Made by a program: the position numbers and the translations under genes
Part shown: in pieces, positions 24,407-34,117 of the stretch
How the letters are laid out: every line of letters starts with the position of its first letter
Numbering within the stretch: the first letter of the stretch is position 1
Notes under the pieces: model-generated
Databases searched by the model: none
What the model was told of the DNA's origin: nothing
What the model saw: the letters and a program-made list of their open reading frames with translations, nothing else
DNA from: Anaerolineales bacterium
GTDB lineage: Bacteria > Chloroflexota > Anaerolineae > Anaerolineales > UBA4823
Assembly (NCBI GenBank): GCA_003105035.1
Contig: PQAL01000035.1
Location: 1-64,000, forward strand
Reading direction: 5' to 3'
Length of the DNA: 64,000 bases

Positions 24407-27400
24407 ATGCTTAAGAAATTCGTTACCATTTTCGGCGGTGACCCAAACAAGAAAGCCCTGAATAAGTCAACCGAGATCGTTGACCAGGTAAACAGCCTAG
24501 AGCCCCAGTTTGAAGCGTTGAGCTCCGAAGAGTTACTGGGTAAAACCATGGAATTCAAGCAACGCCTGGCAGAGGGTGAGACTCTGGATGACCTGCTTCC
24601 AGAGGCGTTTGCTGCCGTGCGCGAAGCCAGTAAGCGCACCAACGGCCAGCGACATTATGACGTCCAATTGATCGGTGGGATCTCATTGCACCAGGGTAAG
24701 ATCGCTGAAATGCGCACTGGTGAAGGGAAAACCCTGGTGGCTACTTTACCGCTCTATTTGAACGCCTTAATGGGCAAGGGCTGTCACCTGATAACCGTCA
24801 ATGATTACCTGGCTCGCCGTGATGCGCGCTGGATGGCCCCTATATTCAACGCCTTAGGGTTGAGCGTAGGCGTGCTGCAGATGGCCTCCCGTACCGAGAA
24901 TGGCAAGAAAGCCTTCATCATTGACCTTGAAAAGACCTCTCCGCACGAAGATCAGCACCAGTTACGTCTGGTTGACCGGCGTGAGGCTTATGCGGCGGAT
25001 ATCACTTACGGAATCAACTCGGAATTCGGTTTTGACTACCTGCGCGATAACATGACCATGCGCCTGGACGAGCGCGTCCAGCGCGGTCACTATTATGCCA
25101 TCGTGGATGAGGTCGATAACATCCTCATCGATGAAGCCCGCACACCCCTGATCATCTCCGGGCCAGCCCAGGATGAATCAGAATGGTACCTACGCACGGC
25201 CGTGGTCGCCCGTCAGCTGAGGCCCGAAGATTTCGAGCTGAATGACCGCGACCGCACCATCACCCTCACTGAGCTTGGTGAAATGCACGTCGAAGAATTG
25301 CTTGGCGTTCCACTGCGCGACCCCGATCGCCCTGAGGATGTCACGCCTGAGCAGGCCCGCCTGATGGGTTTTCTCGAGCAAGCCCTGCGGGCCCAGTATC
25401 TGTTCAAGCGCAACAAAGACTACCTGGTGCAAGCTGGTAAGGTAGTGATCGTTGATGAATTTACCGGCCGGCTCATGCCTGGACGGCGCTGGTCAGATGG
25501 ATTGCACCAGGCTGTTGAAGCCAAGGAAGGTGTGCGCGTCCAGGCTGAGAACGTGACCTACGCCACCATCACAATCCAGAATTACTTCCGCATGTATGAA
25601 AAGCTATGCGGCATGACCGGTACCGCCCTGACCGAAGCGGAGGAGTTCGACAAGATCTACAAGCTGGATGTAATCGCCATTCCCACCAACCTGGAATACC
25701 AGGCAATCCGTGAAGGGTCCTCGCTCATCCAGCTGGAGGACCGGGATGAGCAAGGCTACAAATACAACTTTTATGCCCTGCGCAACGACCCCGATAAAAC
25801 ACCGGTCTTCTTCAAGCGGAAGGATTACCCGGATGTGATCTACCGCACCGAGGAAGTCAAATTTCGCGCCATCAGCAGCGAAATCCTGCGCCTGCACGCG
25901 ATGGGCCGCCCCATGCTGGTCGGTACGACCTCGGTTGAGTTATCCGACCATCTCTCAGCCCGCCTACGGGCTGAGCCGTTACGTAAGCTGACCCAGGTAG
26001 CCCTGCTGCGCCAAGCCTGGCTGGAAAAGAACAACCGTGAAGAAGATGGACGGCTGATCGAAGAGTTGGTACCCCTCAACGCACCTCTCGACCAGTTACA
26101 GGTGGCTGAGATGCGCAAGATGGCACGTGACCTGGGGATTTCCTTCAACCCGGAGGACCCCGAAAACCTGTCGCGCCTGATTGAAATTCTCGAGCTCACA
26201 CCCGAGGATAGTGGACGATTGAAGGGAGACCTGGAAGCCGGCATCTCCCACCAGGTGTTGAATGCCCGCAAGCACACCGAAGAATCGCAGATCATCGCAG
26301 GGGCAGGCGCATTTGGGGCGGTAACCATCGCCACCAACATGGCCGGTCGTGGTGTAGACATCAAGCTGGGCGGTGAGCTGCCTGAAGGGGTGATCGATTC
26401 AGTCAACCGCGTGCTGCGCCGAGCAGGCTATGCTGACCCGTACGATATGCGCCACGAAGAAAGACGCCAGGCTCTCGAAAAGCTCACCACCGAGCAGATC
26501 GGTATCTACGAAGCCGATATCAACACCTTTTTAACCTACATGCAAGACATGCAGCGGGTGAAGGACCTGGGTGGCCTGCACGTCATCGGCTCTGAACGCC
26601 ATGAAGCGAGGCGCATCGATAATCAGCTGCGCGGCCGTGCTGCTCGCCAGGGTGACCCCGGATCATCCCGCTTTTATCTCTCGCTGGAAGATGAGCTGAT
26701 GCGCCGCTTCGGCGGTGGCCAGGTTGAGTCGATCATGCAGCGCATGAAGATCGACGATGCGGTACCCATGGAGGTGGGCCTGGTCAGCCGCCTGGTGGAG
26801 CAGTCACAGACGCGCGTTGAAGGTGCCAACTTTGACGTCCGCAAGCACCTGTTGGAATACGATGATGTACTGAATACCCAGCGCAAAAGCATCTATGGCC
26901 AGCGTGATCGCATCTTCACCAAGCAAGACCTGTCAGAGGATATCAGTGAGCTCCTGGCTACGGAAGTCAACCGACGCGCTCCTGAGGCATTGGACGATGC
27001 AGAAGGTCCATGGAAGCTTCTGGCCTGGCTGGACCAAATCCAGCCGCCGCTCGACCTGGCCGGGTTGCTGTACCCGTCCTATTCCCTCAAACTATTGGTG
27101 GACTACCTGGCGAACCGCCAGAAGTCCTATTCGTCTGCTGCAGATCTACGCGATGCCCTGCTCAGTCTGGCTTCAGAAGCCTTGACGGCGGAAGAGACAC
27201 ACCTGCTGCATACGATCGACGAGTTGCTGGCCTCCAGCCATGAGCGGCTGGAAAGCCAGGCCAAGGAACGCTTGGACGCTCTCGATACCTTTTATGAAGG
27301 GCTCAACCTGGGTGAGGCGGATGAGGCCGCGCCTCGCTCAGCACGGGAGCTACTGGATGAGCTGGTGGGCATGGTGCATGTCAATATCCGCCTGACCCCC

Positions 27401-28558
27401 GAAGAGTTACGCCTAATGCGGGATGACCCCGAGCAGGTACGCAAGTCCATCCGTTCGCAGATCGAGAATGCTGTGGCTGGACAATCTGTTATGCGCCTGG
27501 TGGGTGCCATCGAACGCCGTCTGGAAGATAGCGTCGATCTGGATGCAACCCAATTCGACACTTCCGATTGGGAGAGCATGGCTGACCAGGTGTACAAGGC
27601 TACCCAGCAAATCCTCTCCAAGCGTCGCGAGCGCCTGCTTGGCAATGGCGCTGGCCCTGCGTCAGGTCAGCTGTCCCATGATTTGGAATCGGCTCTGGCC
27701 AAAATCAACGGACCGGTCACCAGCAACCATCTGTTGGGTCTATTGCTGATGATGCCTCAGGGCACCAAGGCCTCGTTTGACAAGAAGACCCACCGGCGGG
27801 TGCTTGAGCGAACCACGCGCCTGACCTATATTTACCTTGCCACCAAGCTGCTTGAAAAACGCACCTCGGAAGACATCACCGAAGATGTGCTGAAACACCT
27901 ACAAAGTGCCCAGGAGACCATTCGCCGGGCCTGGGGCGCAAGTGAATTTTCCCGCATCGCTGCATCCCGCTTGCCGGACCTCGAGCCCAACCTGCGCGAT
28001 ACACTATGCAGCTTGCTGGGCGAACAGGTATGTGCCAGCCTGCAGACGCAACCCCTGCAAAGCTTGGACCGAGAACAGATTCTTACCGTTATGGATGAGC
28101 TGGGCAGGCGCATGCTCACCGAAGTCTACCGCCAGCTGCTCCTGGGGGTAATCACCGAGCTGTGGGTGGATTACCTGACCCAGATGGAATCCTTGCGCAT
28201 CTCGATCGGCCTGGAGGCCTATGGGCAGCGAGACCCACTGGTGCAGTATAAATCCAAAGCCTTCGAGCTGTTCCAGAATCTGCTCAAGGATATGCGCAGC
28301 GGGGTGATCACGCGCATGTTCACCTTCCGTCCGCGCGTTCAGACCAGTATCCAGGGTGAAGGCAAACACCTGGTCACCGAGGGTGCGCTGGAAGCAGGAG
28401 CAGAGCCAGCCGAGACGGGTGGGGATGGACAAGAGCAGGCTGAGGAAGCAATCGCGGAGGAATCGGGTGAGGAAGAACCTGAGGTGGAACCTGCCGCACT
28501 CAGCTCAAATCAATCAGAGCTCAGTCGGTCACAGAAGCGGAGAAGGCACCGAAAATAA
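24407..28558 (+). CDS. secA: Preprotein translocase ATPase SecA, greatly expanded form
   Basis: The SecA motor drives unfolded preproteins through SecYEG. Core motifs are intact: Walker A MRTGEGKT (residues 102-109), Walker B/DEVD at 234-237, VGTTSVE (505-511), ATNMAGRGVDIKLGG (642-656) and LHVIGSERHEARRIDNQLRG (from ~724). The protein has 1383 residues versus about 840-900 in most bacteria. The extra length lies in three places: about 88 residues between VGTTSVE and LNARKH (near 618), about 275 residues in the helical scaffold/wing region between EYDDVLNTQR (~817) and ELWVDYLTQMESLR (~1251), and an acidic C-tail. The usual C-terminal zinc-binding CxCxSGKxxK motif is absent; the protein ends in KRRRHRK. 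No frameshift is visible. Confidence 0.95.
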   Translation: MLKKFVTIFGGDPNKKALNKSTEIVDQVNSLEPQFEALSSEELLGKTMEFKQRLAEGETLDDLLPEAFAAVREASKRTNGQRHYDVQLIGGISLHQGKIAEMRTGEGKTLVATLPLYLNALMGKGCHLITVNDYLARRDARWMAPIFNALGLSVGVLQMASRTENGKKAFIIDLEKTSPHEDQHQLRLVDRREAYAADITYGINSEFGFDYLRDNMTMRLDERVQRGHYYAIVDEVDNILIDEARTPLIISGPAQDESEWYLRTAVVARQLRPEDFELNDRDRTITLTELGEMHVEELLGVPLRDPDRPEDVTPEQARLMGFLEQALRAQYLFKRNKDYLVQAGKVVIVDEFTGRLMPGRRWSDGLHQAVEAKEGVRVQAENVTYATITIQNYFRMYEKLCGMTGTALTEAEEFDKIYKLDVIAIPTNLEYQAIREGSSLIQLEDRDEQGYKYNFYALRNDPDKTPVFFKRKDYPDVIYRTEEVKFRAISSEILRLHAMGRPMLVGTTSVELSDHLSARLRAEPLRKLTQVALLRQAWLEKNNREEDGRLIEELVPLNAPLDQLQVAEMRKMARDLGISFNPEDPENLSRLIEILELTPEDSGRLKGDLEAGISHQVLNARKHTEESQIIAGAGAFGAVTIATNMAGRGVDIKLGGELPEGVIDSVNRVLRRAGYADPYDMRHEERRQALEKLTTEQIGIYEADINTFLTYMQDMQRVKDLGGLHVIGSERHEARRIDNQLRGRAARQGDPGSSRFYLSLEDELMRRFGGGQVESIMQRMKIDDAVPMEVGLVSRLVEQSQTRVEGANFDVRKHLLEYDDVLNTQRKSIYGQRDRIFTKQDLSEDISELLATEVNRRAPEALDDAEGPWKLLAWLDQIQPPLDLAGLLYPSYSLKLLVDYLANRQKSYSSAADLRDALLSLASEALTAEETHLLHTIDELLASSHERLESQAKERLDALDTFYEGLNLGEADEAAPRSARELLDELVGMVHVNIRLTPEELRLMRDDPEQVRKSIRSQIENAVAGQSVMRLVGAIERRLEDSVDLDATQFDTSDWESMADQVYKATQQILSKRRERLLGNGAGPASGQLSHDLESALAKINGPVTSNHLLGLLLMMPQGTKASFDKKTHRRVLERTTRLTYIYLATKLLEKRTSEDITEDVLKHLQSAQETIRRAWGASEFSRIAASRLPDLEPNLRDTLCSLLGEQVCASLQTQPLQSLDREQILTVMDELGRRMLTEVYRQLLLGVITELWVDYLTQMESLRISIGLEAYGQRDPLVQYKSKAFELFQNLLKDMRSGVITRMFTFRPRVQTSIQGEGKHLVTEGALEAGAEPAETGGDGQEQAEEAIAEESGEEEPEVEPAALSSNQSELSRSQKRRRHRK

Positions 28559-28671
28559 GGAAGATAATAGAATAACCACTAAGGATTGAAAGACCCAAAG
28601 GTTCTTTTATAACAGCTGACCTAAATATGATAGTTTTAATAGGGCTATTCGAACCTCATAAATAGAAAACA

Positions 28672-28701
28672 ACCGCCCTCCTTTTCAACAAGGAGGGCGG
28701 T
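28672..28701 (-). terminator. Strong intrinsic terminator
   Basis: A perfect 12-bp stem (ACCGCCCTCCTT / AAGGAGGGCGGT) with a 6-base loop. On the minus strand it is followed by TTGTTTTCTATT. It lies 18 bp after the stop of the secreted PKD protein gene and is likely to end that transcript. Toward the plus side the T-tract is poor. Confidence 0.8.
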
Positions 28702-28718
28702 AAGTTATCGCCTAAATG

Positions 28719-30569
28719 TTATCGTGTCACTTTAGTGGCTATTGAGATCATTTCATTATCGCCAGGGTAGACATCGCGGGCATTGATGAGTGTGACGACA
28801 GCTTTGAAGGTGACTTTGCCCAAGGCGGCATCTTCAGCGGTGAAGGTGTAATTGAAGGTGAAAGCTTGGGCCCTGCTGGGTGGACGGGCGGGGATGGGTT
28901 GGGTGATCGAACCCACCAGCTCATATCCATTTACGGTGCTTTTGTACAGGTCCACCGTAATATCTTCGGCATAATTCAAGTTCTTTATGTAGACGGTAAT
29001 CGTCTTGGTTTGGCCGGCGCGGGCGGAAGTGGGTACGACGAAGCGAGTGATCCCAACATCATGGGTACGAACCTGTACCGTTTGGGAGGTCGAGGCTGTA
29101 CGTCCATCTTTCGTCATTGCAGTCAACTGGACTGTGTAGTCACCATCAGCCGCATATGCATGGATGGGGTAGCAATCCGATGCGCTGTTCCCATCACCAA
29201 AATCCCAGGTACAAGACTGGGTATCTGACCCACCCGGATCGGAAGATTCATTGTTAAATTGAATGCCTTCCAACTTCATCGGATCTAAAGGACTAAAGCT
29301 AAATTGGGCTACAGGCGCTGGCGCTGGGTAAAAGTTAAAGTTTATTGTAGTACCCCAATATTCTGCACCATTGAAGGTTTGGATGTAGTAGGTCTTACCA
29401 GCCTCAAACCTAGTGGTTGCTCGAATCATAGCATAGTTATTCCGGCATTCTAACAATTTCAGGTTATTTAAATCCGTGCCGGAATACACAGCAATGACTG
29501 GGTAGCTGCCTTGGGCCTCAGAAGTATATGAGCCGCTTGATGCTGGAGTAAAAGCATACCAGATCGTTTTTTGAAAATACCAGTAGCTGCAAACACTTGG
29601 CTCACCAATTTCCGTTGTGGCAGATACAGCCTCAACAAAATCGGAATAAGGAACTTCAGTGATCACCTTGGCATCAGCAAAATTATCGTTACTAGGTGGA
29701 GGAATCAGTTCCATCGTGAATGTTACTTCACCGCCATTATCGGTAAAAACCTGAAAATAATAGGTCGTCCCCGCAGATAACGTAATATCTTTCTGAGAGA
29801 AACTCCAATCACTCATACAATCGATCATTTGCAGATTAGCTAGATCCGAGCCCGTATAGGTAGCTAGCCTTAGATATCCATCGCCAGATAGCTGCCGCCT
29901 GTACAGACCATCACTAGGAGCTAAGTAAGAATACCAAACTGTATGCTGAGCATACCAGTAACAGGGATTTGGCTCTCCTGGCTCTGCTGTCGCTAAGGCT
30001 GTGTTCACTGTTTGGGAGAACGGCAATTCTGGAATTGCCAGGGCATTAACGAAATCGTCATTCGCTGGTGGAAGATTCTCGGCGATACTTAGTGTGACGA
30101 TTCCTCCGACGGGTGATTCTCCTGGTGGTGGGTACGCTCCGACCTTGATAGCCATCAGCTCAAAATAGTAGGTTGTACCACCGAGCACAGCAAAATTAGT
30201 GGTTATCTGTGAATTAAGCCAACAGCCCACTGGATTAAGATTCCCACCTTCTGAGCGGAAAATCGACAATACAACATAAAAGTCAGCATCTGTACTCACG
30301 GAGATATTCAGGCTTTCATCTTCAGCTGGAGCGTAAACATACCAAATCGATCTGCCCTGAATTGAGCACGTGTATGGATCACCCGGCCCAATCGTCGCTT
30401 CAGATGTATCCTGACTATCACTAAAGGGCAAACTCGAGATTTCTGTAGCTGCGCCTATATCATCGTTCCCGGGAGGCGAGGCTAATACAGCTATGGCACT
30501 GAATGCCAGCAGGATCGTAGTGATCATCAAAATGCCTGCCAGGTTTTTAATTTTTTGAATTGTGTTCAT
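28719..30569 (-). CDS. Secreted protein with three repeat modules and a PKD domain
   Basis: A 616-residue exported protein. Residues 1-30 are a signal peptide with a long hydrophobic stretch ending in AVLASPPGNDD. Three modules of about 120 residues follow, each opening with NDD/NDNF...P(F/Y)S... and a GEP-C segment, and closing in an AGTTYY-type strand. Then comes a PKD domain (WDFGDGNSASDCYPIHAYA near 450) and a C-terminal beta domain starting RTHDVGITRFVVP, CARDB-like. No enzyme motif or anchor is visible, so binding or adhesion is likely. I place the start at 30569 after GAGGAG; an ATG at 30584 lies before it. A paralog with two modules is encoded 112 bp upstream. Confidence 0.85.
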   Translation of the reverse strand: MNTIQKIKNLAGILMITTILLAFSAIAVLASPPGNDDIGAATEISSLPFSDSQDTSEATIGPGDPYTCSIQGRSIWYVYAPAEDESLNISVSTDADFYVVLSIFRSEGGNLNPVGCWLNSQITTNFAVLGGTTYYFELMAIKVGAYPPPGESPVGGIVTLSIAENLPPANDDFVNALAIPELPFSQTVNTALATAEPGEPNPCYWYAQHTVWYSYLAPSDGLYRRQLSGDGYLRLATYTGSDLANLQMIDCMSDWSFSQKDITLSAGTTYYFQVFTDNGGEVTFTMELIPPPSNDNFADAKVITEVPYSDFVEAVSATTEIGEPSVCSYWYFQKTIWYAFTPASSGSYTSEAQGSYPVIAVYSGTDLNNLKLLECRNNYAMIRATTRFEAGKTYYIQTFNGAEYWGTTINFNFYPAPAPVAQFSFSPLDPMKLEGIQFNNESSDPGGSDTQSCTWDFGDGNSASDCYPIHAYAADGDYTVQLTAMTKDGRTASTSQTVQVRTHDVGITRFVVPTSARAGQTKTITVYIKNLNYAEDITVDLYKSTVNGYELVGSITQPIPARPPSRAQAFTFNYTFTAEDAALGKVTFKAVVTLINARDVYPGDNEMISIATKVTR

Positions 30570-30681
30570 GCTCTCCTCATGCAATTCTTTTTTGTAAAAT
30601 ATGTACTCTTATTATCAACGTTATGCTTAGAGACCAGTCCATTCACATGGTCAATGTCATCTAAAATTCGTCGATGGCGGG

Positions 30682-32136
30682 CTATTTTGTTACCTTGATC
30701 GCATAAGATATCAATTCATTATCCAGTGGAAAAGCATCACGCGCATTGATAATGTTTGCGATCACTTTGAAGGTGACCTTCCCTACTGCTGCATCCTCCT
30801 TGGAAAATGTGTATGCGAAGGTGAACAGCTGAGCCCGGTTGGCGGGACGCACCGGCATCGATTGGACGAGCGATCCGACCCATACATTTCCATTTGCAGT
30901 AATCTTGTACAAGTCAACCTGGACTGTTTCTTGATAATACAGGTTTTTGATATAAACATTGATTTGCTTGGTTTGACCGACGCGGGCGGAATTGGACACT
31001 TCGAAGCGGGTGACCCCGACATCATGAGTCCGGACTTGCACAATCTGTGATGTTGAAGCTGATCGCCCATCCGAAGTTGTTGCCTCCAAGTTGACTGTGT
31101 AGTCACCATCGCTTACATATGTATGAATGGGACTCCAATCGGTTGAGCTAGTACCATCTCCAAAATTCCAATTACAGCCTACAAAAGCACCGACAGGATC
31201 ATAGGAATAGTTGTTAAATTGAATCGAGTCGTATTTGTTTGCATCTCCGGGCCAATAATTAAAGTAGGCTTCGGCAGGTGGTGTGGGGTAGAGATTAAAA
31301 CCAATAATATATGGACTGTCCCAATAATAATAAATGTACACTTGGTAATAATATGTCGTATTCGCTTCTAACCGTACAGTTAACCTGGTTGGTGCATTCC
31401 AATCACCCACGGCACAAGCAATATTATTCAGGCTGCTCAAATCAGAACCGGTATAGATCGCCACAACAGTAAAATAACCAGCGTCAACAGTATACGAACC
31501 ATTGGTTGTAGGTCTGAATGAGTACCATATCGACCTTTGAGCTTCCTGTCCACAACCAGCTGGCTCACCCGGCTCTGAAGTCGCAGCAATTACATACACC
31601 GAATCTGAGTAGGATGGTTGTGAAATTACCTTGGCGTCAATAAAATTGTCATTGGTTGGCGGTGTGACCTGGTAAATATTAAAATTAATATTCAAACCCA
31701 TATCATCAAATGCAAAGAAAGTTTGAATGTAGTAGGTTGTACCAGCATTAAGGTACAACGTTGACTTAGCCGAATACATAGAAGTTTGGCAATCTACTAC
31801 TTGCAAGTTATTCAAATCAGATCCTGTGTAGATGGCCAGAACTGGGTGCGAGCCTCCATTGGATTCAAGGCTATAGAACCCATTTTGTGCCGGAGTATAC
31901 GAATACCAAATAGATTTTTGGAATATCCAGTAACATCCCATAGGCTCGCCCTGCTCAGTGGTCGCATCGGTTGTATCAATGATGTCAGTGTAAGGCGTAC
32001 CTGGAATTACCCTGGCATCGGCAAAATTATCATTGGTCGGAGCGTCAGCCAAGGCAGTGATAGCCGTGATGGCGAGCAGGATGAGTGTGAGCACCACGGT
32101 ACCTGCGATGTTCTTGATTTTTATTTTTATGTTCAT
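30682..32136 (-). CDS. Secreted protein with two repeat modules and a PKD-like domain, paralog of the next gene
   Basis: A 484-residue exported protein and clear paralog of the neighbour at 28719-30569. The signal peptide is MNIKIKIKNIAGTVVLTLIL to LADAPTND. Two ~120-residue modules follow, each starting TNDNFADA/TNDNFIDA and including ATTEQGEP or ATSEPGEP. Then comes a PKD-like domain (CNWNFGDGTSSTDWSPIHTY near 320) and the same C-terminal CARDB-like domain (RTHDVGVTRFEV). The pair share N-terminus, order and even the ribosome-site region TGAGGAGA, so one arose by tandem duplication. They differ by one module. Function is unknown; surface binding is plausible. Confidence 0.85.
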   Translation of the reverse strand: MNIKIKIKNIAGTVVLTLILLAITAITALADAPTNDNFADARVIPGTPYTDIIDTTDATTEQGEPMGCYWIFQKSIWYSYTPAQNGFYSLESNGGSHPVLAIYTGSDLNNLQVVDCQTSMYSAKSTLYLNAGTTYYIQTFFAFDDMGLNINFNIYQVTPPTNDNFIDAKVISQPSYSDSVYVIAATSEPGEPAGCGQEAQRSIWYSFRPTTNGSYTVDAGYFTVVAIYTGSDLSSLNNIACAVGDWNAPTRLTVRLEANTTYYYQVYIYYYWDSPYIIGFNLYPTPPAEAYFNYWPGDANKYDSIQFNNYSYDPVGAFVGCNWNFGDGTSSTDWSPIHTYVSDGDYTVNLEATTSDGRSASTSQIVQVRTHDVGVTRFEVSNSARVGQTKQINVYIKNLYYQETVQVDLYKITANGNVWVGSLVQSMPVRPANRAQLFTFAYTFSKEDAAVGKVTFKVIANIINARDAFPLDNELISYAIKVTK

Positions 32137-32849
32137 GTTCTCCTCAAGTAATTCTTACATGGTGGAAGAAGCGAACTCGGGTTACAGCCGACCAGCCGAT
32201 CGCAGATCAAGTCACTATCTTCCAGGTAGCCGTTAGTTTTCTTTGAATCCAGCATAGCTGATAATCACCTCCTCGAGAAATACTCTATCGGTCAAGCTTT
32301 CATTAGCCTCAATGTGATTCGTGAGATTAAACACGATGAAATTATTATTCCAAACATCAACTGCCAATACCAGTATCATCACTGCCAAAAAACGCCAAAA
32401 TGGTGAGCAGCTCAGGCGATTTCTCCTAATAGAAGCAAAAAAAACACTTGCGTGGACTTATGATGAGCTATTTACCGGTAATAGCCTATGAATTACGAAT
32501 GAAATCGTATCAATTTAAGAAGGAAAAAAGAAGCCGCGGGTGATGAAGAACCCAGTTGGAGCCTGCAGAAGCTAGCACCTGCCAGGTACAACTGAGCCGA
32601 TCATAGAAGAGGCAGCGGCACCGGAAGTTGGGCCTCGACGGATGCATCTATCTAGACATACTCCAGTGGAGCGTCTCTCCATCCAGGAATCAAGTAGATA
32701 TCGGCGAATGATAAACACGATAAGGTTAGTAGAGGAATAATCTCGTTTCAGAGATTCATAGAGTCTTAACCAATGTGCAACCAGATGCTTCGATAAATAT
32801 GCATATAATCCTGAACAAGAAACCAAACCGCTACACACGGGAGGAAAAA
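32137..32849. other. 713-bp non-coding stretch upstream of the secreted-protein pair
   Basis: Separates the divergent secreted-protein genes and the hemerythrin gene. Short open frames exist but none has good support. A 40-codon minus-strand frame at 32133-32255 overlaps the start of the secreted-protein gene by ATGA and is preceded by GAGGAGGTGATT, but its spacing is 12 bases. The plus-strand part near 32804 has a good -10 for hemerythrin. No riboswitch-type core or tRNA was recognised. Confidence 0.5.
32804..32809 (+). promoter_or_regulatory. -10 element of the hemerythrin-like gene
   Basis: Perfect TATAAT, 41 bases before the ATG at 32850. The -35 region is weak. Confidence 0.4.
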
Positions 32850-33485
32850 ATGGCACAACCGCTGGATATTATCTTGGCATTCCACAATGCATTTCGTAAC
32901 GACATGCAGCGGATCGATCGCGCCGCGCGGGATACGGCACGAGGAAAAACAGGCTTATCCCAGGAAATCGAACGCTTCCGGTTCTTTAACGAGATCCTGG
33001 TCTGGCATGCAAATGGCGAAGAACAGGCTATCTTTCCAGAGGTTGAAAAGGTAGCGCCTTTAGTTGCTGAAGCCTATGAGCGTGACCATCGCGGCCTGGA
33101 CGCGGCCTTCGATGCTCTGAACTCAGCCGTGACTGCCAGAGATCTACTAGAAACCTCACGCACCTCGGCTGCCTTCAAGTTCCACCTGGATATTCACCTC
33201 GGGAAAGAAGATGCCCACCTGTATCGCATTATGCGCGAGCGCATCCCCATCCCCGAGCAGGCCAGGGCTGTCGGCATCATGTCGAAAGCAGTGCCGCAGG
33301 AGCGCTTTCCTGAGGCAATCGCCTGGCTGTTCTCTCTGATCAACCTTGATGATCAGGAGAATGTCATGCTCATCTGGCAGATGGCGATGATGCCAGAAGT
33401 ATTTTCTCAGGTTAAACTCCTCGTCCAAAAAGCGACCGGGGATGGGTGGGCAGATCTGGTACGGCGAGTCCCAACGCTGGAGTGA
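32850..33485 (+). CDS. Hemerythrin-domain protein
   Basis: A 211-residue hemerythrin-like di-iron protein, repeated His/Glu ligands in place: LAFHNAFRND (near 10), ILVWHANGEEQAIFPE (near 55), YERDHRGLD (near 79) and HLDIHLGKEDAHLYRIM (near 117). The C-terminal ~75 residues form a second helical region without an obvious ligand set, possibly a sensor or fusion partner. Such proteins bind O2 or NO, or store iron. The start is the ATG at 32850, preceded by GGGAGG at 8 bases, not an upstream ATG. It is alone, convergent with the SCP2-like gene. Confidence 0.85.
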   Translation: MAQPLDIILAFHNAFRNDMQRIDRAARDTARGKTGLSQEIERFRFFNEILVWHANGEEQAIFPEVEKVAPLVAEAYERDHRGLDAAFDALNSAVTARDLLETSRTSAAFKFHLDIHLGKEDAHLYRIMRERIPIPEQARAVGIMSKAVPQERFPEAIAWLFSLINLDDQENVMLIWQMAMMPEVFSQVKLLVQKATGDGWADLVRRVPTLE

Positions 33486-33620
33486 TCTCAATTCAATCCA
33501 GGTGATTTCCAAGGTTTATTAGCGTATGCCCTGGCTTGCTGTCACGCCATCAAGGACCAAGCTTAAAAAAAGCTATACAAGGTACTATTTGTAGTTAAAT
33601 TCGATAATCGTTTTCAGACC

Positions 33621-34112
33621 TTACAACCCCAGCTGCTGGCGGAACTGCGCCGCATATGCCCGGTATTCTTCCAGCTTCTGCGGGTCGAGCTCGTCCTGGA
33701 AGATCAGGTGTACCTGGGTGAGGGCATCCACGAACGTATCGGCGTTCGGAGCAACGCCTAAAACGTTCGACATGCTGCCTTTTTCCAGCTTGATCTTCCC
33801 CAGCAGGAAATCGGTGATGAATTTATGCTCTTTCCTCAGAATCAGCTTCCACTGCTGAGGTGAAGCTGAGAGGAACATCTCCGCCTTTTCCTTGGCCTCC
33901 GCCTCATTATAGAATCGGAAGTCAGTCAGAGCGCCTTTGGTGACGATGCCTCCAAAGATGAGGTCCTTTTCAATCCCCCAGGCAGGCTCAGCTGTCACCC
34001 GGTACATGATCGCCACCGACAGCTTCTTCATCGCTTCCTGGAAGCGTGGTGTAAACTGGTAGATCCGGGTAGTCTCTTCCAGCCACTCTGGTGTGCAATA
34101 GATGCAGTCCAT
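33621..34112 (-). CDS. SCP2 sterol-binding-like protein
   Basis: A 163-residue protein resembling the SCP2 lipid-transfer fold. It starts MDCIYCTPEWLEETTRIY, then has helices and strands typical of the fold, including LILRKEHKFITDFLLGKIKLEKGSM near residue 95. The fold binds acyl-CoA or sterol-type lipids. It starts 5 bp after the stop of the acyl-CoA ligase gene, with GGAGGG 9 bases before the ATG at 34112 (a TTG at 34121 is in frame but has no spacing for that site). It is the third gene of the aldehyde-oxidoreductase operon; it may hold or hand on an acyl group. Confidence 0.72.
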   Translation of the reverse strand: MDCIYCTPEWLEETTRIYQFTPRFQEAMKKLSVAIMYRVTAEPAWGIEKDLIFGGIVTKGALTDFRFYNEAEAKEKAEMFLSASPQQWKLILRKEHKFITDFLLGKIKLEKGSMSNVLGVAPNADTFVDALTQVHLIFQDELDPQKLEEYRAYAAQFRQQLGL

Positions 34113-34117
34113 CTTGA

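Noticed and set aside
28620-28650. TTCGAAC-like string as a tRNA T-loop
   Set aside because: No acceptor or anticodon stem could be paired around it.
32256-32780. Riboswitch (c-di-GMP or cobalamin type) in the long gap
   Set aside because: No conserved core could be found on either strand.
33530-33590. AGCTT/AAGCT hairpin as terminator between hemerythrin and SCP2 genes
   Set aside because: Only a 5-bp stem; not enough to call.
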